DNA of 53,206 bases from an uncultured Nitrospira sp. (GCA_946479785.1 CAMLHQ010000014.1:1-53206), one strand, 5' to 3'; positions 1-8,883 are shown, counted from the stretch's first letter. The notes: a model not told the origin generated them from the letters alone. Translations and numbers: made by a program.

Positions 1-256
1 TTTCATTCCCGCCTCGCATCCGCCCCTTAACACTAAAATCAATATTCATTACATTCTAAGGTCTTGAACAGGCCTCCCTTCTTTCCCGTAGCGGAGGTTA
101 TATTGAAACTGATATTGGGAGAACCAGGTTCACTGATGATGACGAGCCAGGGTGTGACACCGACAGTTGCATAGAGCGGCGGGTACCGCTTTCAGTCCCC
201 ATTGCTCAAAGACGCCTCGCAAATGATTTGCACGGACGCTTGATGAAAGTGACGCG
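1..256. other. Left-edge region without a recognised gene
   Basis: This stretch is visibly more AT-rich than the rest of the window over its first 130 bases. The minus strand is open for about 50 codons from roughly 189 down to a TGA near 45, but I see no start codon with a ribosome binding site and do not recognise the translation. It may be the 5' regulatory region of the DUF4149 gene at 257, or the edge of something outside the window. Confidence 0.3.
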
Positions 257-721
257 ATGATGTGGCTGATCGACTACATCCACGCCCTCGCCGCTGGTAT
301 TTTGGTGGGGAAAGTCGTGCTGCTCTCCTTTGTCGTGGCGCCGATCCTTGCCAAGAATCTCGAGCGGGAGCCATTTGGGAAGGTCGTGCGGCAGCTGTTC
401 CCGGCCTATTATGTGTTGGGCATGGCGACAGCTGTCGTCGGATTGCTCGCGGTCGGTGGCACGATGGCGGTGCAAGGGGGGAGTCTCTCTCTTCTGTTCG
501 CGGGCGGGATCTGGCTGATCGTCCTGATCGCCGAGTCTTATTGTCACTCACCGCTCACGCCGGAGAGTAATGCGATGAGAGATCAGCTCAAAGACCAAGA
601 GGAGCGAGGTGCCGTCGATCCGGACCTTCTCGCGGCGTGGAATCGGTTACATCAACGATCGGTTTATTTGAATTCATTGGTCCTGCTCGCGGGGTTGTGT
701 CTCGTCGCACTGGTTCGTTAG
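257..721 (+). CDS. DUF4149-family integral membrane protein
   Basis: A 154-residue membrane protein of the DUF4149 (TMEM205-like) type. I recognise it from overall layout: an N-terminal hydrophobic helix with HALAAGILVGK, a second helix around residues 52-72 with a glycine-rich GLLAVGG turn, a third at about 78-92, then a polar middle with an Asn-Arg-Leu-His segment, and a last helix near the C-terminus. Function is unknown for the family in bacteria. Two adjacent ATG codons begin the frame; the upstream GAAAGTGA is only a weak ribosome binding site. The PDZ lipoprotein follows 25 bases downstream on the same strand, so the two may share a transcript. The family call is by resemblance only. 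Confidence 0.75.
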   Translation: MMWLIDYIHALAAGILVGKVVLLSFVVAPILAKNLEREPFGKVVRQLFPAYYVLGMATAVVGLLAVGGTMAVQGGSLSLLFAGGIWLIVLIAESYCHSPLTPESNAMRDQLKDQEERGAVDPDLLAAWNRLHQRSVYLNSLVLLAGLCLVALVR

Positions 722-746
722 TGGATTTCAACAAGGAGGAAGTCCC

Positions 747-1193
747 ATGAGCATGAAAAATCTATCGGTCGCGGCGTGCGTCATGATGGCCCTGTCATCT
801 TCCGTCGCGGCATGCGCTACAGACAAGGGTCAGACGCAATATGGCCATGGCGACGAGGCAAACTTGCCCAACGGCGTGATCGGCATTTCACTTCAGGTAG
901 GAGCTGAGCGGATCGGCGATCCCGCCGTGCTATATGTGGCCATGGTTCACCCTGAAGGCCCGGCGCGCCAGGCTGGATTGAGTCACGGAGACGAAATTCA
1001 ATCGGTTGACGGGATTTCGGTCTCGGGCAAGAGTTATGAACAAGTGGTCAAGATGATCCGTGGAGAAGCCGGGACAGTGGTGAAACTCAGCGTCAAGGGC
1101 GACAAAGGCACAAGAGAAGTCGCCATCACGCGCGTGGCGAGCGATAAACTCCCGAAGGGATCGATGGGATCGCACGGCGGTGCATCGAAGTAG
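747..1193 (+). CDS. PDZ-domain lipoprotein
   Basis: A 148-residue exported protein. The N-terminus has a basic start, a hydrophobic core and a lipobox SVAAC with the modified Cys at residue 23, so a lipidated, membrane-anchored protein is expected. Residues about 44-130 form one PDZ domain: a GIS(L) loop, the PEGPARQAGL turn and the GDEIQSVDG strand are typical of HtrA or CtpA-type PDZ modules. There is no protease domain, so it is a stand-alone adaptor or peptide-binding lipoprotein. A good ribosome binding site (AAGGAGG) sits 8-10 bases before the ATG; a second in-frame ATG two codons later is an alternative start. Binding partner unknown. Confidence 0.8.
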   Translation: MSMKNLSVAACVMMALSSSVAACATDKGQTQYGHGDEANLPNGVIGISLQVGAERIGDPAVLYVAMVHPEGPARQAGLSHGDEIQSVDGISVSGKSYEQVVKMIRGEAGTVVKLSVKGDKGTREVAITRVASDKLPKGSMGSHGGASK

Positions 1194-1304
1194 GAGCTCA
1201 TCTTGATCGTCCGCATCATGCTGATTTCGGTGTTTGGATCGCTGGGTGTTCCCGATAGAATACCTTGCGTTGGGCAAGCGTGAAGCTGTGAGAGAGACAC
1301 AAGC

Positions 1305-2285
1305 GTGGCGGGATTAGCGAACAGCGCGTCGCACGGTTCGTTGCCGATTCGAATCGGCATCAGCCGATGTCTGTTGGGCGAAGAAGTCCGCTACGACGGA
1401 GGACACAAACGGGATCGGTTCGTGTCTGAGGTGCTGAGCCGCCATGTCGAATGGGTGCCGGTCTGCCCGGAAGTGGAAGCAGGATTCGGCACGCCGCGCG
1501 AAGCCATGCACTTGGTCGGCGATGTGAAGAAGCCGCAGCTCATCACGGTCAACACCGAACGGAACATGACGAAACCGCTGACCCTGTATACCGGTCGGAA
1601 GCTTGAGACTCTTGATGGGGTACGTTTGTCCGGTTACATCTTCAAGAAGGATTCACCGAGTTGCGGGATCGAGCGGGTCAAACTCTTCAATCCTCACGGC
1701 ATGCCGAATCGCGCCGGTGTCGGACTCTTCGCACGAGCGTTCAAGGAACGGTTTCCGCTCGTGCCGGTCGAAGACGAAGGCCGCCTCTGCGATCCGGTGT
1801 TACGCGACAATTTTATCGAGCGCGTATTCTGCTACCACCGGTGGCAACTATTAGCGCACGGTCCTTTCACGCGCCAATCTGTCGTCGCGTTTCACACCAT
1901 CCATAAATATCTGCTGTTGGCCCACAGTCGCGAGGTGTATCAATCTTTGGGACGCTTGGTGGCTCAGGCGCACCGCTATCAACCCAAAGAACTGGTCGAG
2001 CGTTACGGAATGCTTTTCATGAGAGCGCTCGCAATCAAGGCGACGAGACGAAAGCACGTCAACGTGTTGCAGCATTTGGTGGGGCATCTCAAAGAGCGGT
2101 TAAAGCCGAAGGAACGGGCGGAGCTCAACGACGTGATTTTGGAATATCACCAAGGGCTGGTGCCGTTGATCGTGCCCATCACGCTGATCAAGCATTACGT
2201 GACGCAGTACGATGTGGTGTACATTCGTGATCAGATGTATCTCAGTCCGCATCCAAAAGAACTGATGTTGCGAAACCACGTCTAA
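1305..2285 (+). CDS. DUF523 and DUF1722 two-domain protein
   Basis: A 326-residue fusion. Residues about 15-160 are DUF523 (related to the TudS thiouracil desulfidase family): the conserved ISRCLLGE, VCPEVEAGFGTPR and SPSCGI segments carry three cysteines which in TudS bind an iron-sulfur cluster. Residues about 185-310 are DUF1722 (YbgA-like), with the FHTIHKYLLLAHS segment. The fused order is common in bacteria. A sulfur-removing activity on thiolated bases is a family-based inference for the first half; the role of the second half is unknown. The start is GTG at 1305 behind a purine-rich GAGAGAG. The CbiX-like gene begins 27 bases after the stop, suggesting co-transcription. Confidence 0.85.
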   Translation: MAGLANSASHGSLPIRIGISRCLLGEEVRYDGGHKRDRFVSEVLSRHVEWVPVCPEVEAGFGTPREAMHLVGDVKKPQLITVNTERNMTKPLTLYTGRKLETLDGVRLSGYIFKKDSPSCGIERVKLFNPHGMPNRAGVGLFARAFKERFPLVPVEDEGRLCDPVLRDNFIERVFCYHRWQLLAHGPFTRQSVVAFHTIHKYLLLAHSREVYQSLGRLVAQAHRYQPKELVERYGMLFMRALAIKATRRKHVNVLQHLVGHLKERLKPKERAELNDVILEYHQGLVPLIVPITLIKHYVTQYDVVYIRDQMYLSPHPKELMLRNHV

Positions 2286-2312
2286 GTGAGATTGACAAGA
2301 AAGGAGCCTGTG

Positions 2313-2822
2313 ATGGCCGCTGTGGTGCGAGGAATCGTGTTGGTCGGCCACGGAGGCATTCCGAAAGATTACCCATCTGAATTGGTCACGAAGCTGAAAC
2401 GATTGGAAGCCCAGCGGCGGGCGGCGGGGACGCCGATGTCAACCGAAGAATATGAATTAGACAACAAGATCCGCCGCTGGCCAAGGACCGCGGCGACCGA
2501 TCCCTATCGGGTTGGACTGGAAGCTGTTGCGGCTGCGTTGCGGCCACAGTTGAACGGTGCCCTCTTTGCGCTCGCCTACAATGAATTCTGCGCGCCGACT
2601 TTGGAGGAGTCTGTCGAGGAGTTGATCAAGCAGGGCGCGACCCACGTCACCGTAACGACGACAATGTTCACGCCCGGCGGCGCTCATGCGGAAGTCGAAA
2701 TTCCTGAAATCCTTCACCGTATGCGTCCTCGCCATCCGGGGATCGAACTTCTCTATGCCTGGCCGTTTGATCTTCAGCTTGTTGCGAAGGCGTTGGCTGA
2801 GCAAGTCAGGCGTTTCCCATGA
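2313..2822 (+). CDS. CbiX/SirB-like sirohydrochlorin chelatase family protein
   Basis: A 169-residue protein of the CbiX class II chelatase fold. It has the N-terminal GIVLVGHGG motif with the metal-binding His, the LAYNEFCAPTLEE segment and the VTTTMFTPGGAHAEVEIP stretch, whose His matches the second metal ligand region of CbiX and SirB. Length fits a single-repeat chelatase rather than the tandem CobN or HemH types. Families like this insert cobalt or iron into sirohydrochlorin on the way to cobalamin or siroheme. No other tetrapyrrole genes lie nearby, so the substrate cannot be fixed from context. I chose the ATG at 2313, preceded by AAAGGAG at 2299-2305, over an upstream in-frame ATG without such a site. 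Confidence 0.75.
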   Translation: MAAVVRGIVLVGHGGIPKDYPSELVTKLKRLEAQRRAAGTPMSTEEYELDNKIRRWPRTAATDPYRVGLEAVAAALRPQLNGALFALAYNEFCAPTLEESVEELIKQGATHVTVTTTMFTPGGAHAEVEIPEILHRMRPRHPGIELLYAWPFDLQLVAKALAEQVRRFP

Positions 2823-2916
2823 AAAAGCCAACTCCAGGACCGCTAAAATCTCTGACATTGCTCTGACGGGCAGTGTACAATGCCGTCGCTTTTTCTGAAT
2901 CTCAGGGGGAAGGATC

Positions 2917-3495
2917 GTGACCATCCGCGAACAACTGGCGAAGTCGTTTCACGATACTCAGTCGTTTAAGTGGGACAAGGAGAAGGGGTTTACGCTCGCA
3001 TCCGGCCATGTCAGCCCCTTTTATGTCGATTGCCGGGCGTTGATGGCCCATCCCTCGGCGCGCTGGCTGGTCGGCCAGCTGGCCCATGAGGCGCTGACCG
3101 GACTGGCAATCGATTGTCTTGGCGGGCTTGAGATCGGGGCGATTTCGATCGCAACGACGATTTCCGACTATGCCTACACGACCAGCCCGAAACGAGACTG
3201 GCGAACCTTTGTCGTGCGCAAACAGGCCAAGGATCACGGCCTCGGCAGACTGATTGAAGGAGCGATTCGTCCCAAGGATCGCGCATTAATCGTTGACGAT
3301 GTGTTGACGAGCGGCGGGTCGCTGCTCAAGGCGGTTGTTGCAGCCAGGCAAGCGGGACTAACGGTGACTCATGCCTTGGTGATCGTGGATCGAAAAGAGC
3401 AAGAAGGGCGTGCCAAAGTCGAACAAGAAGGAGTCAAGGTGATCAGTCTGTTGACGATCGACGATTTAACCGCGCAACAGAGGCTGACGAGCTAA
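2917..3495 (+). CDS. pyrE: Orotate phosphoribosyltransferase
   Basis: A 192-residue enzyme that makes orotidine 5'-phosphate from orotate and PRPP in de novo pyrimidine synthesis, in the cytosol. The PRPP-binding signature LIVDDVLTSGGSL lies around residues 125-137. The substrate loop FTLASGHVSPFYVDCR near the N-terminus, the LGGLEIGAISIA segment and the flexible-loop region FVVRKQAKDHG match PyrE. Length is normal. The start is GTG at 2917 with a GGGGGAAGG ribosome binding site. It is preceded by a 94-base gap after the chelatase gene and followed 10 bases on by a convergent lipoprotein gene. No other pyr gene is in the window. Confidence 0.93.
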   Translation: MTIREQLAKSFHDTQSFKWDKEKGFTLASGHVSPFYVDCRALMAHPSARWLVGQLAHEALTGLAIDCLGGLEIGAISIATTISDYAYTTSPKRDWRTFVVRKQAKDHGLGRLIEGAIRPKDRALIVDDVLTSGGSLLKAVVAARQAGLTVTHALVIVDRKEQEGRAKVEQEGVKVISLLTIDDLTAQQRLTS

Positions 3496-3505
3496 GAGGC
3501 CGAAG

Positions 3506-3814
3506 CTACTTGCAGCGAAACTCAATCCCCCAACGACGCTCTCGAACGATCTCCTGGCCTCCTTCGATCGCTCCTGCGACGCGTGCCCGCCCTTTGGCCT
3601 CCCCTTCGCGGACAATCGTATAAGCACCCCCGCAGGTATTCTTTATCAACGTCAGCGCCTCTTGTCGAAATGACGACAGCATGTGGCCTTGGTCCCCTTT
3701 GAAGGGATACGTCACCACGCCTCCGTCACCGGTGTCTTGCGCCAGTTTTGCGCCCTCGGCGCAGCCGGCCACGAGCAGAACGAGCGCACAACCGAGACTT
3801 GACCAGGTCTTCAT
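3506..3814 (-). CDS. Small putative lipoprotein
   Basis: A 102-residue protein with a clear lipoprotein signal: MKTW start, hydrophobic run and lipobox LVAGC at residues 14-18. The mature part is small and polar, with two further cysteines (in a NTCGGAY context and three residues from the end) that could pair in a disulfide. I do not recognise a family. It sits convergently against pyrE with a 10-base gap, and divergently from the rhodanese gene whose start lies 76 bases away, so the interval 3815-3889 must hold both promoters. Confidence 0.65.
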   Translation of the reverse strand: MKTWSSLGCALVLLVAGCAEGAKLAQDTGDGGVVTYPFKGDQGHMLSSFRQEALTLIKNTCGGAYTIVREGEAKGRARVAGAIEGGQEIVRERRWGIEFRCK

Positions 3815-3889
3815 CGTGCCCCTATCATAATCTCATTGCGATGCTCACCTCTGTCGAAGCTGTGTAATGCTGTCATCAGGAGGTCGACC

Positions 3890-4306
3890 ATGATGCGACG
3901 AACTACCATTACATTCCTGAGTCTGGTTCTTATGCTCGCCGGAACGATGACGGTGGTCTCCGCTTACCATTCCTATTTGCTCTCGGTTCAACAATTGCGC
4001 GCCGGCCTCTCGAAAGCGCCGTCGATGGCACAGAAGGGGTTCATGTTGATCGACGTGCGGTCTCCGGAGGAACATGCAGGAGGCTTTATCCCGGGCACCG
4101 ATTTCAATATCGATTTTCGCGAGATCAAGACCCGTCATCGCGAAATCGGCGTGCAAACGGATGAGCACATCGTCGTGTATTGCCAATCCGGCCACCGGAG
4201 CAACATTGCGGCAGAAACGTTGGCGGATCTCGGATATACACATGTGTACAACGTCAATGGCAGCATGAACGCGTGGCTGGCAGCGGGCTATCCCGTTGCG
4301 CGTTAA
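3890..4306 (+). CDS. Exported rhodanese-like protein
   Basis: A 138-residue single-domain rhodanese homologue. It begins with a short basic segment and a hydrophobic helix (about residues 5-24) that could be an uncleaved anchor or signal peptide, so the domain is expected outside the inner membrane. The rhodanese core has the LIDVRSPEEHAGGFIPG strand-loop and the active-site loop VVYCQSGHRS, with the catalytic Cys followed by a six-residue loop typical of sulfurtransferases. The end NVNGSMNAWLAAGYPV is diagnostic for the fold. The start is the first of two ATGs at 3890, five bases after an AGGAGG site. The sulfur donor and acceptor are unknown. Confidence 0.85.
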   Translation: MMRRTTITFLSLVLMLAGTMTVVSAYHSYLLSVQQLRAGLSKAPSMAQKGFMLIDVRSPEEHAGGFIPGTDFNIDFREIKTRHREIGVQTDEHIVVYCQSGHRSNIAAETLADLGYTHVYNVNGSMNAWLAAGYPVAR

Positions 4307-4326
4307 TCGAACGGCACGTAGTCTTA

Positions 4327-5199
4327 TTACGGTCCGGAGGTGCTCGAGCGTGGACTGATGCCGATGACGGCCGGCAGACCAATGTGGCCGGTCGTACCGG
4401 TGTTCACAAGAACCATCCAGGGATGAACCCCACCTGTGTTCTCAACCGCTTGTCGGAGTACAGGACTCATTGCCAAGTCTGATGAAGACCCTCCATCCAT
4501 CGCCATAGCTTGGCGTATACCGGGATAGGCCTCGTGTAAACATTGTCCGATCGCATACAGTGATGTGATCTCCGTGGTTTTCATGACGAGCATGTGGCCA
4601 TCCCGCTGTTCTGCGACGATGGTCTGCTGAGATTGCTTGCCTGTCTGTTTGACGCGCACCTTCCCCGTTCGATCGAGCAGCATCAGCGATTGCGCCGCTT
4701 CATCGTAGGGCGGCTGCTGTTCATCGAACGGATCGACCGATAAGTCCAAGATTCCAGCCAGAGGTCCCCCGCCGAGGGTCGGTTCTGCGACGAAGAGCCC
4801 CATCCAGGAGGGATGTCGTTTGCTTCCCAGCGGCTTCCCCTGTCCGTACAACAAGCCCAAATAAGAAAAATTCTCGCGAAATAGTCCGGCGTTGAATACC
4901 AAGTCGTGGCCGGTCCTCCGCTGCCACTCAAGGACGTCGGGCGGTTCTCCGAACGGTTCGTTCCGAAAATAGTGGATGGAAAAACGGTAGCGGGCCGGAT
5001 CGATCTCTGCCACGACAAGCTGCGGTACGTCACGACAAATAGGCGGCGGATTCCAAAGACCGATGGCGAGCCCTTTGCCGGGATGGTCCCACGAGATGGA
5101 CTGCGCCGACGCCAGCCCCGAGAGCGCCGTTCCGGAGAAAACTATTCCAAGGAGAATGAGCGCACGCAATCTGCAAGAGTCGTGGTGATGCAGTGTCAT
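4327..5199 (-). CDS. Secreted phosphodiester glycosidase-like protein (NAGPA domain)
   Basis: A 290-residue protein with a signal peptide (hydrophobic core about 12-30, cleavage likely after ASA). The mature part resembles the phosphodiester glycosidase (NAGPA, DUF2233) domain: a conserved VFNAGLF segment around residue 100, an LVMKTTEITSLYAIGQCL segment, and the signature AMDGGSSSDL near residue 240. In known members this domain cleaves GlcNAc-1-phosphodiesters from glycans; in bacteria substrates are mostly unknown. It lies convergently to the rhodanese gene, 20 bases apart, and upstream of nothing obvious in cell-wall synthesis. The end is rich in Ser, Pro and Gly and looks unstructured. 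Confidence 0.75.
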   Translation of the reverse strand: MTLHHHDSCRLRALILLGIVFSGTALSGLASAQSISWDHPGKGLAIGLWNPPPICRDVPQLVVAEIDPARYRFSIHYFRNEPFGEPPDVLEWQRRTGHDLVFNAGLFRENFSYLGLLYGQGKPLGSKRHPSWMGLFVAEPTLGGGPLAGILDLSVDPFDEQQPPYDEAAQSLMLLDRTGKVRVKQTGKQSQQTIVAEQRDGHMLVMKTTEITSLYAIGQCLHEAYPGIRQAMAMDGGSSSDLAMSPVLRQAVENTGGVHPWMVLVNTGTTGHIGLPAVIGISPRSSTSGP

Positions 5200-5275
5200 G
5201 CTTGAGATCGAGTATAAGGAGGGTTGGGCTCAGCGTCAAACCGTTGTCTGAAAGGCCCTGCTCAAGATAAACCTA

Positions 5276-6889
5276 TCACTTCACAGCCGATTTTGAAGCC
5301 TGCTGCGTCGAGGTGCTGGGAGTTGGAGTGTCGAGAATCTTTCTTACTGTGCGCGCCAGGAGTTCCGGCGTGAAGGGTTTTTGTAGAAAGCCGCTGCTTC
5401 CCCGTTCATGGCCGGTGAGGATGCCGATGTCGTCCGTAAACCCTGACATGAACAGGACCCGAAGGTCGGGCTTGATCGTAATCAGGTGTTGGGCCAGTTC
5501 CCGCCCTCCCATGCCGGGCATCACCATGTCGGTGAGCAACAGGTCCAGCCGTTCCATCTCTTGCGAGGCCAGAAGGCAGGCCTCTAGACCCTGTTTGGCT
5601 TCGATCACGTTGTAGCCGAGCTTCCGCAAAGCATCGCGCAGCAAGGTACGCACGCTGGAATCGTCTTCCACCAGAAGGATGGTTTCCGTCCCTCCGCGCG
5701 CCTGGCCGGAGGCTTGCGCCGTGGAAGCCGTTTCTCGGTCCGCGGCGACTCGGGGGAAGAAGATATCGAATCGAGTTCCGTGGCCGACCCGGCTGGTCAC
5801 ATCGATGCCGCCGCCTGACTGGGTGACGATCCCGAACACAGTCGAGAGGCCCAGGCCGCTCCCCTTGCCTTCTTCTTTCGTCGTATAGAACGGCTCGAAG
5901 ATATGCGCTTGGGTGTCGCGATCCATCCCGCTGCCGGTGTCTCCGACAGACAACTTCACATATGGGCCTGGCGGCAACGGCTCGACGTGATACAGGGGGC
6001 TTTTTGCGAGTTCGACCTGAGCAGTGCCGATCGTGAGAGTGCCACCTTTGGTCATCGCGTCACGAGCATTCACGACGAGGTTCATCAGCACTTGTTCCAG
6101 CTGGGCCTGGTCGGCGCGGACTTGACTGTTCGAGGGATCGAGCATGATGACGAGGCGAATGTCGGAACCGATCAGTCGCTGCAGCATGCTTTCAAGGTTG
6201 GCCACGACGTTGTTGAGGCTGAGGTTTTTCGGTTCAAGTGGCTGCTTGCGGCTGAAAGTCAGCAGTTGTCGAACCAACATCGCGGCGCGTTCGCCGGCTT
6301 TCTGTGTTTCTTCGATCTTGCTGTGCAGGGGATGCTGGCGCCCTAATTCGGTTGCGATCACATGGCTGTACCCCATGATCACGGTCAGGAGATTATTGAA
6401 ATCGTGCGCGATGCCCCCGGCCAGCCGGCCGACCGCTTCCATCTTCTGTGCCTGTCGGAACTGCTTCTCGCTCTGGATCAGCGCCTCTTCGGCTTTCTTG
6501 CGTTCTCTGCGCTCGTCCCGCTCACGGAGCGCACGCTGTACCGAGGGGACCAGCCGGCCCAATCGCTGTTTGAGGACGTAGTCGGTCGCGCCGTGGTGCA
6601 TGGCATCGATGGCCAATTCTTCACCGATGGTGGCCGAGACGAAGAGGAAAGGGACGTCAGGCGCCAACTGGCGAGCCAGCGACAGCGCGGTCATTCCATC
6701 GAAGCCGGGAATCGAATAATCGGCGAGGATCAGGTCGAATGCGTCCTCGTTCAACGCGGAGACGAAATCGGTGCGCGTATCGACGCGACGGGTGGTGCAG
6801 GCGAGCCCTGCCTCCGCCAGCGTGGCGGCGATGAGATCGGCATCGACGGGATCGTCCTCAAGGAGGAGCAGGCGGAGCAGGGTTTTCAC
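5276..6889 (-). CDS. Hybrid sensor kinase: receiver - histidine kinase - receiver
   Basis: A 537-residue cytosolic phosphorelay protein without membrane segments. Residues 5-120 are a receiver domain with the acidic pair EDD at 11-13 and phospho-acceptor D57. Residues about 145-215 are a HisKA dimerisation domain with GGIAHDFNNLL, phospho-His at 162. Residues about 255-380 are the HATPase domain, with an N box LVVNARDAM and glycine box GKGSGLGLS. Residues about 403-515 are a second receiver with D454 in LLTDMVMPG. The start is GTG at 6889 behind GGAGGACCC. It lies 18 bases downstream of a single-domain receiver and follows a CHASE3 kinase, forming a three-gene relay. Confidence 0.9.
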   Translation of the reverse strand: MKTLLRLLLLEDDPVDADLIAATLAEAGLACTTRRVDTRTDFVSALNEDAFDLILADYSIPGFDGMTALSLARQLAPDVPFLFVSATIGEELAIDAMHHGATDYVLKQRLGRLVPSVQRALRERDERRERKKAEEALIQSEKQFRQAQKMEAVGRLAGGIAHDFNNLLTVIMGYSHVIATELGRQHPLHSKIEETQKAGERAAMLVRQLLTFSRKQPLEPKNLSLNNVVANLESMLQRLIGSDIRLVIMLDPSNSQVRADQAQLEQVLMNLVVNARDAMTKGGTLTIGTAQVELAKSPLYHVEPLPPGPYVKLSVGDTGSGMDRDTQAHIFEPFYTTKEEGKGSGLGLSTVFGIVTQSGGGIDVTSRVGHGTRFDIFFPRVAADRETASTAQASGQARGGTETILLVEDDSSVRTLLRDALRKLGYNVIEAKQGLEACLLASQEMERLDLLLTDMVMPGMGGRELAQHLITIKPDLRVLFMSGFTDDIGILTGHERGSSGFLQKPFTPELLARTVRKILDTPTPSTSTQQASKSAVK

Positions 6890-6907
6890 GGGTCCTCCGC
6901 GGGCAGG

Positions 6908-7363
6908 CTAGGCAGCAGACTCAGTGCCTTCAGGCGGCGGTTCATTGATGACGCCCCAAAACACGCCGAGCTCTTTCACGGCCGAGATGAACTGCTGAAA
7001 CTCGACGGGCTTGACCACGTAGGCATTGGCGCCGAGCGCATAACTCTGGGCCAAGTCGCGTTCTTCCCGGGACGAGGTCAACATCACGACAGGGATCGGT
7101 TTCAGATTCACATCGTTCTTGATCGTTCTCAACACTTCGATGCCGTCTATTTTTGGCATCTTGAGGTCCAGGAATACGACGACAGGGTTGCCGCATTGCC
7201 GGCTCTTGAATGGCCCGCGGCAATAGAGATAGTCCAGCACTTCGGCTCCATCATGACAGACGACGACTTTGTCCGCAATGTGGTGCTCTTCCATCGCGGC
7301 CAGCGCGAGTTCCGCATCGCGCGGGTTGTCTTCCGCCAATAAGATGGGTTTCACGGTGGTCAT
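6908..7363 (-). CDS. Single-domain response regulator, Rcp1-like
   Basis: A 151-residue stand-alone receiver with no output domain. It has the acidic pair in LLAEDNPRD, phospho-acceptor D66 in VVVFLDLKMP, the conserved Thr/Ser switch region VVMLTSSREE and the Lys in YVVKPVEF. The insertion before the phospho-Asp (YCRGPFKSRQCGNP) is typical of the Rcp1-type regulators partnered with phytochrome-like kinases. Its ATG overlaps the stop of the upstream CHASE3 kinase by four bases (ATGA), implying translational coupling, so it is likely the direct phosphate acceptor of that kinase and a shuttle to the downstream hybrid kinase. That route is inferred from gene order. Confidence 0.9.
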   Translation of the reverse strand: MTTVKPILLAEDNPRDAELALAAMEEHHIADKVVVCHDGAEVLDYLYCRGPFKSRQCGNPVVVFLDLKMPKIDGIEVLRTIKNDVNLKPIPVVMLTSSREERDLAQSYALGANAYVVKPVEFQQFISAVKELGVFWGVINEPPPEGTESAA

Positions 7364-8883
7364 GAGGCAGTCCTTTTCATGGGAAGTGACAGATAAAACG
7401 TCGCGCCCTGGTCGAGCGCGCCTTCGGCCCAGGTCCGTCCGCCGTGACGATGGACAATCCGCCTGACGTTCGCCAGGCCGATGCCGGTGCCTTCGAATTC
7501 ATCGTTCCGGTGGAGGCGCTGGAACACACCGAAGAGTTTGTTCACATACTGCATGTCAAATCCGACTCCGTTGTCGCGGACGAAGATGGTGACTTCTCCG
7601 GGGAATTGCCGCGTCGCGCCGATCTCGATACGCGGCTTGGGCCTCGTCGCCGTGAACTTGACCGCGTTCGAGAGCAGGTTCATGAAGACCTGCCGCAACA
7701 TGGCCGGGTCCCCCGGGACGTCCGGCAACGAGCCAATTGTCCAAGAGATCGGCTTTGCTTGCAAGTCAAGACGCAAATCGTGAATTACGGTTTTGACCAA
7801 CTGGTTGAGATTTACCGTAGTGCGCAACATTTCCTGGCGGCCCATGCGGGAGAATACGAGTAAATCGTCAATCAGCTGCCCCATCTGCTTGGCCGATTCC
7901 GAGATGGTTTGGAGATAGCGCTGAGCCTTTTCGTTCAGGGATTGGCCGGCCGTTTTCGATAAGAGTGCGGCATAGCCGTCGATATGGCGTAACGGGGCCC
8001 GGAGATCGTGCGACACCGAATAACTGAAGGCTTCCAGTTCCTTGTTCGCCGCCTGGAGAAGCTCTCCCTGCCGCCGCAATTCCGCGGCGACCCGGCGCCG
8101 GGCGGTGATGTCGTGATGGATTAGATAGTAGACGGAGCCCAGCAGCACTAGTTGTAGGAGGGCTCCCAGAGCAAGCAGCGCGATCGTGCTACGGGTGGTC
8201 CCTGTCGACTGCAACAATCTGGCACGGGCGGAGTGTTGCTCAGAACTCTCAAGGTCGGTGATGAGTCGGTGGATGTCGTCGAATTCCCGCTTCGCAACGC
8301 CGGGCATCGCCAGCTGCCGGACCGCCTCAGGGCCCCGCTCAGCCCGCTCTCGGATGGCGTTGGCCTCGATGTCCAGCTGCTGCTTGATGAGTTCTTCAAG
8401 CTGGGCGATTCGTGCACGCTGTTCTGCTACCGGTCCAGCGAGGGCCTGAAGATACCGCATATACTCGGGCATCTGTTCCACAATGGCCCGATGGGCCTTG
8501 AGGTAGGATTCGTCACCGGTGACCAGATAACGTCGATGACCGCTTTCTGCCGCGATGAGCGCTTCTTCGATCGATCCCAGCAGTTGAACAAGCTCATGAC
8601 TTGCTGTGTCTAGGCGGCTGTTCTTCACCACCACGGCAGTGTTCCGATAAGACACGACGCTGATGACGAGAATGCCTGCGAAGACTAATCCGAAGCCGGC
8701 CAGTACCCGTTGCTCGATAGACCACTTGGCCAACCAAGCCTGCAAGGCTGCCCCTCGCGTCTGGGTTGGCGGAGGTGCTTGGACCGGTCCGGCCGGTACC
8801 GATTCGGACAAAGGAGGAGCAGCGGGGGGTGTCGATGAGGGACGGTCTTGTGTCGCTGATTCCATGGCCATATTGCCGCCCAA
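7360..8883 (-). CDS. Membrane sensor histidine kinase with CHASE3 domain
   Basis: A 507-residue sensor kinase. A proline-rich cytosolic N-tail (1-50) leads to membrane helix one (about 60-79), an extracytoplasmic CHASE3-type helical sensor (about 80-225, with the ESGHRRYLVTGDESYL segment), and membrane helix two (about 233-255). Then come a HisKA domain with SYSVSHDLRAPLRH (phospho-His at 292) and a HATPase domain ending with GTGIGLANVRRI. The HisKA motif is that of phytochrome-like kinases that pair with Rcp1-type receivers. The frame opens with TTG at 8883; the ATGs at 8871 or 8865 are equally possible. It lies 109 bases beyond nuoN on the same strand. Confidence 0.9.
   Translation of the reverse strand: MGGNMAMESATQDRPSSTPPAAPPLSESVPAGPVQAPPPTQTRGAALQAWLAKWSIEQRVLAGFGLVFAGILVISVVSYRNTAVVVKNSRLDTASHELVQLLGSIEEALIAAESGHRRYLVTGDESYLKAHRAIVEQMPEYMRYLQALAGPVAEQRARIAQLEELIKQQLDIEANAIRERAERGPEAVRQLAMPGVAKREFDDIHRLITDLESSEQHSARARLLQSTGTTRSTIALLALGALLQLVLLGSVYYLIHHDITARRRVAAELRRQGELLQAANKELEAFSYSVSHDLRAPLRHIDGYAALLSKTAGQSLNEKAQRYLQTISESAKQMGQLIDDLLVFSRMGRQEMLRTTVNLNQLVKTVIHDLRLDLQAKPISWTIGSLPDVPGDPAMLRQVFMNLLSNAVKFTATRPKPRIEIGATRQFPGEVTIFVRDNGVGFDMQYVNKLFGVFQRLHRNDEFEGTGIGLANVRRIVHRHGGRTWAEGALDQGATFYLSLPMKRTAS

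Noticed and set aside
6362..7342. Plus-strand frame of 326 codons opposite the response regulator genes
   Set aside because: Both genes beneath it have full conserved motifs; the plus frame has none and no ribosome binding site.
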